A DNA stretch of 5,426 bases from an uncultured Gammaproteobacteria bacterium (GTDB taxonomy: Bacteria; Pseudomonadota; Gammaproteobacteria; Ga0077536): assembly GCA_903866355.1 (NCBI GenBank), contig CAIPNE010000852.1, positions 1 through 5,426 of the forward strand, read 5' to 3'. The notes beneath the pieces were generated by a model, which saw only the letters and a list, made by a program, of their open reading frames with translations, made no database searches and was not told the origin of the DNA. The position numbers and the translations under genes are program-made. Below are positions 1 through 5,253 of the stretch, piece after piece; positions within the stretch are counted from its first letter, which is position 1; every line of letters begins with the position of its first letter.

Positions 1-237
1 TGTCCCGTCAGGGTCCGTCCGGCTTGTGTGGTGGGTGTCCCGTCAGGCTCGACGTTCCCGTCAGGCTTCGCGGTGGTGGGTGTCCCATCAGGCTCGGTGG
101 TGGGTGTCCCGTCAGGCTGGTTAGGCTCGGGCGTGGTGGGTGTCCCGTCAGGCTGTGGGCTTGTGTGGTGGGTGTCCCGTCAGGCTGTGGGCTTGTGTGG
201 TGGGTGTCCCGTCAGGCTCCGTGGGTGTCTAGCTAGG
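1..237. repeat. Irregular direct-repeat array (20-bp core)
   Basis: The core GGTGGGTGTCCCGTCAGGCT occurs at 30-49, 75-94 (one change, CCCATCAGG), 99-118, 135-154, 167-186 and 199-218. Truncated or degenerate copies lie at 4-14, 57-67, 121-127 and 221-237; the last keeps GTGGGTGTC but then reads TAGCTAGG. Core starts are 45, 24, 36, 32 and 32 bp apart. A 29-bp stretch (21-49) recurs exactly at 158-186 and 190-218. The spacers are short, variable and partly repeated themselves, so this is not a CRISPR array. The array continues to the left window edge, so its full length is unknown. No function can be assigned; it may be a family of intergenic repeats present elsewhere in the genome or a decayed repetitive coding region. 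Confidence 0.9.
135..218. repeat. Perfect 32-bp tandem repeat, 2.6 copies
   Basis: Bases 135-166 and 167-198 are identical 32-bp units, each made of the 20-bp core plus the spacer GTGGGCTTGTGT. A third copy of the core follows at 199-218. Perfect identity suggests a recent slippage or unequal-crossover expansion within the older array. The 32-bp period is not a multiple of three, so the expansion shifts any reading frame passing through it. Confidence 0.92.
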
Positions 238-351
238 ATGGATGCGCTTGCCAGTCCGCGCTTGTGCGCTAGCTTGGGTGTGGTTAGCCTGCCTGTGACG
301 CGGCGGGGCATGGGTGCCCAGTACCTCGCTGTCGCGGTTCTCACACCACCC

Positions 352-357
352 TAAAAT
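352..357 (+). promoter_or_regulatory. Candidate -10 box upstream of the rhodanese gene
   Basis: TAAAAT lies 45 bp before the ATG at 403, in an otherwise GC-rich stretch. It matches TATAAT at five of six positions. At a 17-bp spacing the -35 position reads CTGTCG (329-334), a poor match to TTGACA. If used, transcription would begin near 364, giving a leader of roughly 40 nt. The rest of 238-351 contains no gene or RNA that I recognise. Confidence 0.3.
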
Positions 358-360
358 GCT

Positions 361-380
361 GCCGCCTAACCCGGGGCGGC
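361..380 (+). other. GC-rich hairpin in the rhodanese leader
   Basis: GCCGCC (361-366) pairs perfectly with GGCGGC (375-380) around an 8-nt loop. It lies just after the candidate -10 box and ends 10 nt before the Shine-Dalgarno. It has no following T-tract on the plus strand. On the minus strand it is followed by AGCATTTTAGG, which is only faintly terminator-like, and no minus-strand gene runs into it here. It could stabilise the 5' end of the mRNA or be chance in GC-rich DNA. Confidence 0.3.
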
Positions 381-390
381 GCGCCACTTT

Positions 391-396
391 AAGGAG
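391..396 (+). promoter_or_regulatory. Ribosome binding site of the rhodanese gene
   Basis: AAGGAG with a 6-nt spacer to the ATG at 403, close to ideal. It fixes the start of the sulfurtransferase. Confidence 0.8.
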
Positions 397-402
397 TTAT
401 TC

Positions 403-1275
403 ATGCCTGTCCCAGGACCGCTCGTGACCACGCAATGGCTCGCCGCAGCACTTAACGACCCTAGCTTACGGGTGCTAGATGCAACGGTTTTCCTGCACCC
501 TAATCCAAACGGGGCGGGTTATATCCCAGAGAGCGGCGCGGCCCGTTGGGCGGCGGCGCACATTCCGGGGGCGCAATTTGTCGACCTTATCGCCGCGTTT
601 TCAGATCCGGCTTCGGCAGTGCGCTTCACCATGCCCTCGGCGGCGCGGTTCGGCGAGCTGGCCGGGGCGCTCGGGGTGGGCAACGACAGCACCATCGTCA
701 TCTACAGCAGCGGCAGCCCCATGTGGGCTACGCGCCTGTGGTGGATGTTCCGCTCGGTGGGTTGGGACAATTGCGCGGTGCTCGACGGCGGCTTGGCCAA
801 ATGGCAGCACGAAGGACGGGCGGTGACGACGGCCGTGGCGCATTTCCCCGCGGTGCCGGTGACGGTGGCACCACGGCCCGCGCTCTGGGCCGACCGTCAC
901 GAGGTGTTAGCCGCCATGGACAATACCGCCGTGTGTACCATCAACGCCTTGTCGCCGAGTGTTTACAGTGGCGAGCAAAATACCTACGGCCGCGCGGGAC
1001 ACATCCCCGGCAGTCAAAATGTTTTTTATAACAATCTACTGAATGCTGAAGACGAAACTTGGTGCCGTCCCGAGCAACTGCGGCCTTTGTTTGAGGCGGT
1101 GGGGGCCTATGCACGGCCGCGGGTTATTTGTTACTGCGGTGGTGGCATCTCCGCCACCATGGACGCGCTGGCCTTGGTGTTAACCGGACACCCCAACATT
1201 GCCGTGTACGACGGTTCAATGATGGAGTGGGTGGCCGATCCCCAGTTGCCACTCAGCTTGGGGGCGGACGCCTGA
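403..1275 (+). CDS. Tandem-domain rhodanese / 3-mercaptopyruvate-type sulfurtransferase
   Basis: The 290-residue protein has two rhodanese domains, the usual length and layout of the SseA/thiosulfate sulfurtransferase family. Domain 1 (about 10-140) contains AAHIPGAQFVD (51-61) but has Ser102 where the catalytic Cys would be (IYSSGSPM), so it is structural. Domain 2 (about 165-285) carries GHIPGSQNV (199-207), the active-site loop CYCGGGISAT with catalytic Cys245, and YDGSMMEW (269-276). Such enzymes move sulfur from thiosulfate or 3-mercaptopyruvate through a Cys persulfide to cyanide, thiols or proteins. The CGGGIS loop is closer to the uncharged loop of mercaptopyruvate enzymes (CGSGVT) than to the charged CRKGVT loop of thiosulfate enzymes, so the donor preference is inferred. 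There is no signal peptide, so it is probably cytoplasmic. The start is supported by AAGGAG at 391. It stands alone on the plus strand and ends 3 bp from the convergent HDOD gene. Confidence 0.93.
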   Translation: MPVPGPLVTTQWLAAALNDPSLRVLDATVFLHPNPNGAGYIPESGAARWAAAHIPGAQFVDLIAAFSDPASAVRFTMPSAARFGELAGALGVGNDSTIVIYSSGSPMWATRLWWMFRSVGWDNCAVLDGGLAKWQHEGRAVTTAVAHFPAVPVTVAPRPALWADRHEVLAAMDNTAVCTINALSPSVYSGEQNTYGRAGHIPGSQNVFYNNLLNAEDETWCRPEQLRPLFEAVGAYARPRVICYCGGGISATMDALALVLTGHPNIAVYDGSMMEWVADPQLPLSLGADA

Positions 1276-1278
1276 AGC

Positions 1279-2178
1279 TTAGTTGAGGAACAGGCAAATG
1301 GTTTCGACGTATTCCCGATCGACATCATCCATGATGGTGTCGATGTCAAAATTAACGTTCAGACCTAGGCGCGTCAGCAACGTGGGATCCCATTGGCTAC
1401 CGGGACCCGGCAGCTCACTAAAATTGCCGGTGCCTGAATCATTGGCAACGTTGTCGGCCATATTGAGGATGGCCGCTTCTATCGGTGCGAGGTGCGCGGC
1501 GGCCGGTTCGTGATGCCAACAGATGGCATCTACGATCGATACCGGCAGCTGCCAGTGTTCCAACATCAGGCCGCCTAACTGGGCGTGGTCGAAGCCCAGT
1601 TCTTCCATTTCGATCAAGGCCAGTTGGTGTTCATCGCCGGCTGCCTGCCGGATGGTTTCTTCCGCAATCTCGGGATACCGATGATTGATAATCAGGGTGC
1701 CGATGTCGTGCATTACCCCGGCCACAAAGAGCCGTTCTGGGTGCAGCACGCCCACGCGCCGGGCAATTGCCTGCGCAACCAGGCCGGTATAAACCCCGTG
1801 CCGCCAGAAAGAATTCATATTGGTGACACCGCCGTCCAAACGGGAAAAAGTGTTCACGGCACTCATGGCGCAAACAATTTTTTGCAGTTCGTCCATTCCC
1901 AACACCACCACGGCGCGCGAGATGGTGTCGACCCGCGCCACCAAGCCATACCACGAGCTATTGACCAGCCGCAGAACCCGCGCCGCGAGTGCGGGATCCC
2001 GGACGATGATGGCGGCGAGGTCAGCCATTGTTGAGCTTTCATCGGCGAGCAGCGAATTGACCTTCAAACAGACCTCGGGCGGCGAGGCGATGGCAGACAT
2101 ATCCGTCACCAGCGTGTGGGCAATGCGCAGGGCGGGCGAGAGGTCGGTGAAGGCGAGGGCGGGAGTGCTCAAGGTCAT
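1279..2178 (-). CDS. HDOD-domain signalling protein
   Basis: With the ATG at 2178 this is a 299-residue protein with one HDOD domain (about 26-225). Family landmarks include SPPEVCLKVNSLL (32-44), RDPALAARVLRLVNSSWYG (60-78), DTISRAVVVLGMDEL (84-98) and GVMHDIGTLI (154-163). HDOD proteins are HD-superfamily relatives, usually without enzymatic activity, found in bacterial signalling and regulation. This copy keeps several HD-type residues: His127, His157-Asp158, His198, His222/His223 and Asp242. No receiver, GGDEF, EAL or kinase domain is attached, and there is no signal peptide or membrane segment. The ATG has a close GGAG (2182-2185, 3-nt spacer). An in-frame TTG at 2238, overlapping the GST stop and preceded by AGGAG at 2243-2247 (4-nt spacer), would add 20 residues. 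I prefer ATG because the extra residues show no family feature. It is probably the last gene of the minus-strand unit. Confidence 0.9.
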   Translation of the reverse strand: MTLSTPALAFTDLSPALRIAHTLVTDMSAIASPPEVCLKVNSLLADESSTMADLAAIIVRDPALAARVLRLVNSSWYGLVARVDTISRAVVVLGMDELQKIVCAMSAVNTFSRLDGGVTNMNSFWRHGVYTGLVAQAIARRVGVLHPERLFVAGVMHDIGTLIINHRYPEIAEETIRQAAGDEHQLALIEMEELGFDHAQLGGLMLEHWQLPVSIVDAICWHHEPAAAHLAPIEAAILNMADNVANDSGTGNFSELPGPGSQWDPTLLTRLGLNVNFDIDTIMDDVDREYVETICLFLN

Positions 2179-2181
2179 TCT

Positions 2182-2185
2182 CTCC
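2182..2185 (-). promoter_or_regulatory. Ribosome binding site for the preferred HDOD start
   Basis: On the minus strand GGAG sits 3 nt before the ATG at 2178, close but usable. The competing TTG start at 2238 has a stronger AGGAG (2243-2247) inside the last codons of the GST gene, so the start call is not settled. Confidence 0.45.
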
Positions 2186-2234
2186 ACAATGAATCTAAGG
2201 CAAGTGTCGGCACGATAGCGCGCTAACTTGAGGT

Positions 2235-3389
2235 TCAAAGCGCTCCTGCGCGGCGTAATTTAAAATGCTCGCGCCGCACCAGTGGCGCGCTGGGTAGCGT
2301 CAGCAACGCCTCGGCACCCATGTGCTCACACAGCGCCGTGATGAGGTCTCGCTGCGCCAAATTGGCCTGCGCCCAAACGTGCAGGGCGCGCTGTAGCATC
2401 CAGTAATCGTAAGTAAACAGACAACGCTCGCCAACTACTTCATCCACGGTGCCACCGCCCAGCGTAAAGCGGTGGCTACCCAGTGTGGGCGGGATGTCGA
2501 CTTCGCTATGGCTGCCCAGCCACGCTTGGAGGGCGGCGACTTGGGCCACCAGCACCGGCACATAATCGTGCGCTAGCATTTGCAAGATGGGCCACAGCGT
2601 GGGCGCGGGGGAGGTGGTGGCGGCGAGCGTGCCGACCGCTGGCGGCGTGCCCATACGGTGGATCCAGCGCATCGTCTGGGGTGCTTGAGTTTTCAGGATA
2701 CGACCGGCGTTGGGGTCGCGATATAAATGGGCGTGCAGTGGCCCGTACAACGCAAAATCTGCCAGCGTCGGGGCGGCGCCTAGCAGGTAGTCGCTCACGG
2801 CAAAATGGGCGTCTAGTCGCGCCAGCAGCGCGTGGTAGCCAGCCTCAATGGCCGGAATGGTGTGCGCGTTGATGCCCAGTTGCTCGCGCCAGCCGCGAAA
2901 CCGCGTGGCAATTTTCTCCCCCAGGGCGCGTTGCCGTTCCAACGGCAGCGTGGGGTCGTTGTTACGGCCGAATTCCATCACGGCGAAGTCGTTGTCGTAG
3001 TGCCACCGATAGTGCAACGCGGGCAGTTTTAGCCATTCGTCGCAACACAATTCCAACCAGTAACTGAGAAATTGTCCAACCGCATCGGCCGGCAGTGTGG
3101 GCGGGTTGGGGTGGCGTGCTTCGAGATAGTCGAACATCTCGCTGGTGTCTTGCAGCGCCAGGTTGTCTGGGGTGAGGAGCACCGGAATGACCGGCCAACC
3201 CACGCGCGGCAGGATGGTCTCGGCAAACACCGCCCGAGTGGCCAGCACATTGTGGTGAGGAATGCGCTTATAGCGCAGATAGGCGGAGATTTTGGCGGTG
3301 TAGTACGACGCATCCGCGCCCAGCAGGCGGTAAGTGCCGGCTGGGGCGGCGTTCGCCGGATGAAAAAGATCGGCCGGCGAACCATCCAT
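2235..3389 (-). CDS. Glutathione S-transferase family protein with C-terminal extension
   Basis: The 384-residue protein starts with a GST thioredoxin-fold domain (about 19-95): YRLLGADASYYTAK (20-33) at the first strand and active-site turn, the cis-Pro motif WPVIPV (Pro69), and QDTSE (80-84) at the usual glutathione gamma-glutamyl contact. A helical GST C-domain follows (about 105-245), with the N-capping motif TLADF (208-212). Residues from about 255 to 384 are beyond a normal GST of about 200-230 residues and include GSHRFTLGG (304-312) and DYWMLQRALHVW (328-339). I recall similar long GST-like proteins in proteobacteria but know no assigned function. Roles could be glutathione conjugation, isomerisation or dehalogenation. 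The ATG is 5 bp after the cupin stop with little Shine-Dalgarno signal, implying translational coupling. The stop overlaps a possible HDOD TTG start (TTGA). Confidence 0.85.
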   Translation of the reverse strand: MDGSPADLFHPANAAPAGTYRLLGADASYYTAKISAYLRYKRIPHHNVLATRAVFAETILPRVGWPVIPVLLTPDNLALQDTSEMFDYLEARHPNPPTLPADAVGQFLSYWLELCCDEWLKLPALHYRWHYDNDFAVMEFGRNNDPTLPLERQRALGEKIATRFRGWREQLGINAHTIPAIEAGYHALLARLDAHFAVSDYLLGAAPTLADFALYGPLHAHLYRDPNAGRILKTQAPQTMRWIHRMGTPPAVGTLAATTSPAPTLWPILQMLAHDYVPVLVAQVAALQAWLGSHSEVDIPPTLGSHRFTLGGGTVDEVVGERCLFTYDYWMLQRALHVWAQANLAQRDLITALCEHMGAEALLTLPSAPLVRREHFKLRRAGAL

Positions 3390-3394
3390 GCGAA

Positions 3395-3958
3395 TTATCC
3401 GGCAACTTTCGACTTGCGCGCTGGCGCTTTGGTCTTCGCCTTGGCCTTGGCTGGCGCGGCGACAGCCTTGGCGGCCACGGCTTTGGCAGCTGCTTTTTTG
3501 GCCGGTGCGCGCCGGCTTTTGGCAGCGGCGTGCCCAGCTTGCAGACGACGCAATTCTTCCCAGCCTAAATAGGCGTTAAAGCCTTTGTCGTCGAAAAACA
3601 GCACCGGCCCGTCGCAGATAAATAAGTATTCCGTGTCTTCCAGCGCGGTGGTGGCGCCGTGAATCATGCCGTTGGGTTCGTAGATGTAATCGCCGGTGTT
3701 TAAGGTGCCGTCGCGAACCTGCAGTTTGCCTTTTAGGATGAAGGTGTGCGAAGCCGAAAGGTGTTTGTGCGGGGGTGCTACGAAACCCTTGAGCCAGCGA
3801 AAATGCACCGCCCAGCGTCCTGATTCCGCGCCCGTATAGAGCACTTTAATGAAAGCTTTTTCGGGGTCCAGCGGCTGCGGAATCCATTCCGCGTCTTCGG
3901 CGCGGACCATGGTATCCATGAGTTGCGGGTTGATGGGCAGAATGTTTTGCATCGCCAT
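3395..3958 (-). CDS. Cupin-domain protein (dihydroxyacetophenone/acetylacetone dioxygenase-like) with Lys/Ala tail
   Basis: The 187-residue protein has a single cupin barrel (about 30-135). Motif 1 reads GFVAPPHKHLSASH (58-71) and motif 2 GDYIYEPNGMIH (89-100). His64, His66 and His100 are the likely metal ligands. The usual motif-1 Glu position is Ser70, followed by His71. This HxH...H pattern with YxxEPxGxxH resembles, as I recall them, 2,4'-dihydroxyacetophenone dioxygenase and the three-His Fe(II) enzyme Dke1, which cleave C-C bonds of diketone or hydroxyketone substrates. Substrate is not predictable. Residues 144-187 form a basic Lys/Ala/Pro tail. The ATG at 3958 has a strong AGGAG with a 7-nt spacer, so the in-frame codon at 4018 is not the start. 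The gene follows the flavin monooxygenase by 90 bp and precedes the GST gene by 5 bp. A non-catalytic cupin is possible. Confidence 0.87.
   Translation of the reverse strand: MAMQNILPINPQLMDTMVRAEDAEWIPQPLDPEKAFIKVLYTGAESGRWAVHFRWLKGFVAPPHKHLSASHTFILKGKLQVRDGTLNTGDYIYEPNGMIHGATTALEDTEYLFICDGPVLFFDDKGFNAYLGWEELRRLQAGHAAAKSRRAPAKKAAAKAVAAKAVAAPAKAKAKTKAPARKSKVAG
3398..3529 (-). other. Histone-H1/AlgP-like Lys/Ala-rich C-terminal tail of the cupin
   Basis: This segment encodes residues 144-187: by my count 20 Ala, 11 Lys and 3 Arg in 44 residues, with no acidic residue, and units such as APAKK, AAAK, AVAAK and AKAKTK. Composition and pattern resemble the C-terminal tails of bacterial histone-H1-like proteins and AlgP, which bind nucleic acid non-specifically. 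The preceding barrel is complete, so this is an add-on. The DNA shows repeated GCCTTGG/GGCTTTGG-like units on the plus strand, consistent with growth by slippage. Confidence 0.85.
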
Positions 3959-3965
3959 GTGAGTT

Positions 3966-3970
3966 CTCCT
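3966..3970 (-). promoter_or_regulatory. Ribosome binding site fixing the cupin start
   Basis: On the minus strand AGGAG lies 7 nt before the ATG at 3958. The upstream in-frame codon at 4018 would add 20 residues that look unlike protein and would run translation through this site, so the shorter form is preferred. Confidence 0.85.
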
Positions 3971-4007
3971 AAGTGATAGTTGTTGCGGTGGCTCGGTGCT
4001 GAACGCG

Positions 4008-4039
4008 CGCTCCCCCACCGGGTTGGCAGCGAGGGAGCG
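4008..4039 (-). other. Weak inverted repeat in the flavin monooxygenase-cupin gap
   Basis: CGCTCCC (4008-4014) and GGGAGCG (4033-4039) can form a 7-bp stem around an 18-nt loop, 9 nt after the monooxygenase stop codon. No T-tract follows on the minus strand, so it is not a convincing intrinsic terminator. It could act as an RNA processing or stability element between the two genes, or be chance. Confidence 0.25.
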
Positions 4040-4048
4040 GGTACAAAT

Positions 4049-5179
4049 TTAGCCCACCGCCCGCAGGAACGCGGGCGCGGTGTCGGCTTCCAGATCAAAG
4101 GCTGGTCGCGAGCCCAGCTGCTTGAGCTGGGGCAGTACTTCGCGCGCAAACAGGCTCTGATTGGCGCGGCCAATTTCCAAGGGCATGCCGGCATAGCTAA
4201 ACACGCCGGTGAAGCCACACGCATCGGTGCGCGCATGAATGTCTTGGAGTTTTTCGTAGCATTGTTCGGGGGTGCCCCAAACCTGCAAACTCATAAAGAA
4301 TTCGGCCATACCATCTACGCCCATTTGTTCGATGGTTTCGTTGAGCTTGGAGTAGTACTCGTAGCCTTTGGTGGTGGCGAAGTGGTCGCTGCTCATTTCG
4401 TAATGTTGCACCACCGAGCGCCAGTAGCCGCCGATATATTCGCGCGCCAAGGCTTCGGCTTTCGCCCCGTCTTGGTCGCACATCACCCAGCCGGCGATGT
4501 AGGGCCGAGGTGCCGGTTGGCCATGAATCTGCAAGAAGAGGTCGTTGTAGTCTTTGAGCTCTTGGGCGTGGACTTCCCAAGGTTTTTGCGGAATCACCAG
4601 CACGCCAATGCCAAGATTGGCCATGATTTGGGAGGATTCTGCGGAGACTGCTGCGGCGTAGGTGCGGTTCTTGAAGGACTTAAAAGGCTCGGGCCGGATG
4701 CGCGCCTTGGGCTGCTTGATGTGCTTGCCGTCGTACTCGCAATAGCCTTGTTCCAGACCTTGCAGGATCATTTCGGCGGACTCGACAAACCGCTCGCGCG
4801 AATCGCCCATGTTCTGCCGAAAGCCTTCAAACTCCACCCGCGCCAAGCCCCGACCGATGCCGAACAGCGCCCGTCCGTCGCTCATGCAATCGAGCATGGA
4901 CATTTTTTCGGCCACCCGCATGGGGTCGTTCCACGGCAATACCACCACCATGGTGCCAAGTTTCACTTTGCGGCACGCGCCGCCGATGAAGCTCAGAAAA
5001 TCGACCACGTCGGGCATCATGGTGTAGTCGGTGAAATGATGTTCGATGCCCCACACCGACTCAAAGCCCTGCGATTCGGCCATCAGCGCAAGCTTCATGT
5101 CGCGCTGATAAACCGCATAGTCGCTGATGCCGCCGGCGCGTTCCGGGTTTTGAAATATCGCGGCCATTCCTACATGCAT
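4049..5179 (-). CDS. LLM-class flavin-dependent oxidoreductase (luciferase-like monooxygenase)
   Basis: The 376-residue protein spans the full bacterial-luciferase-like TIM barrel. Landmarks are the N-terminal first strand (HVGMAAIFQNP), AESQGFESVWGIEHHFTDY (34-52) with the Glu46-His47-His48-Phe49 motif typical of the family, LGTMVVVLPWNDPMRVAEKM (74-93), LDCMSDGRALFGIGRG (96-111) and WGTPEQCYEKL (301-311). Family members use reduced flavin, usually FMNH2 from a separate reductase, and O2 to oxidise organic substrates; some use F420. No flavin reductase gene is visible here, so one would have to act from elsewhere. The ATG at 5179 is preceded by AAGGA (5189-5193, 9-nt spacer), a better context than the second Met four codons later. 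It sits 74 bp after the amidohydrolase-like gene end and 90 bp before the cupin, suggesting a shared metabolic unit. The substrate is unknown. Confidence 0.92.
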   Translation of the reverse strand: MHVGMAAIFQNPERAGGISDYAVYQRDMKLALMAESQGFESVWGIEHHFTDYTMMPDVVDFLSFIGGACRKVKLGTMVVVLPWNDPMRVAEKMSMLDCMSDGRALFGIGRGLARVEFEGFRQNMGDSRERFVESAEMILQGLEQGYCEYDGKHIKQPKARIRPEPFKSFKNRTYAAAVSAESSQIMANLGIGVLVIPQKPWEVHAQELKDYNDLFLQIHGQPAPRPYIAGWVMCDQDGAKAEALAREYIGGYWRSVVQHYEMSSDHFATTKGYEYYSKLNETIEQMGVDGMAEFFMSLQVWGTPEQCYEKLQDIHARTDACGFTGVFSYAGMPLEIGRANQSLFAREVLPQLKQLGSRPAFDLEADTAPAFLRAVG

Positions 5180-5188
5180 GATGAATTT

Positions 5189-5193
5189 TCCTT
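5189..5193 (-). promoter_or_regulatory. Ribosome binding site of the flavin monooxygenase
   Basis: AAGGA on the minus strand with a 9-nt spacer to the ATG at 5179. The 74-bp gap holding it shows no strong hairpin or clear promoter, which fits read-through from the upstream gene. Confidence 0.65.
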
Positions 5194-5253
5194 GCAGCTA
5201 AAGTGGATGCTAAAAACAGGGTGACTGGGTACGCACGGCGCGCTAATAACAGG

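Noticed and set aside
1..237. CRISPR array or plasmid-type iterons
   Set aside because: Spacers are short (4-25 bp), uneven and partly identical to one another, which excludes CRISPR. No replication protein gene, AT-rich region or DnaA boxes accompany the repeats.
1..237. G-quadruplex-forming G-tracts in the repeat array
   Set aside because: G-runs are only two or three bases and irregularly interrupted. At most weak two-tetrad structures are possible, so it is not supported as a feature.
28..354. Plus-strand open frame of 108 residues with VGVPSG repeats
   Set aside because: It lies on the repeat array, has no ribosome binding site, loses its periodicity at the 32-bp repeats, and its non-repeat part resembles no protein. 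It is open mainly because the DNA is GC-rich.
1270..1295. Bidirectional terminator between the convergent genes
   Set aside because: The stem is only 5 bp with a 16-nt loop and there is no T-run on either side.
1585..2034. Plus-strand open frame of 149 residues antisense to HDOD
   Set aside because: It covers the conserved HDOD core on the other strand and has no Shine-Dalgarno or domain signal.
3959..4018. 20-residue N-terminal extension of the cupin
   Set aside because: The codon at 4018 has no good ribosome binding site, while ATG 3958 has AGGAG at ideal spacing and the extension lacks protein-like features.
3980..5224. Long plus-strand open frame (414 residues) antisense to the flavin monooxygenase
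   Set aside because: The minus strand encodes a clear full-length LLM-family protein with a ribosome binding site. The antisense frame has no recognisable motifs and is a codon-bias shadow.
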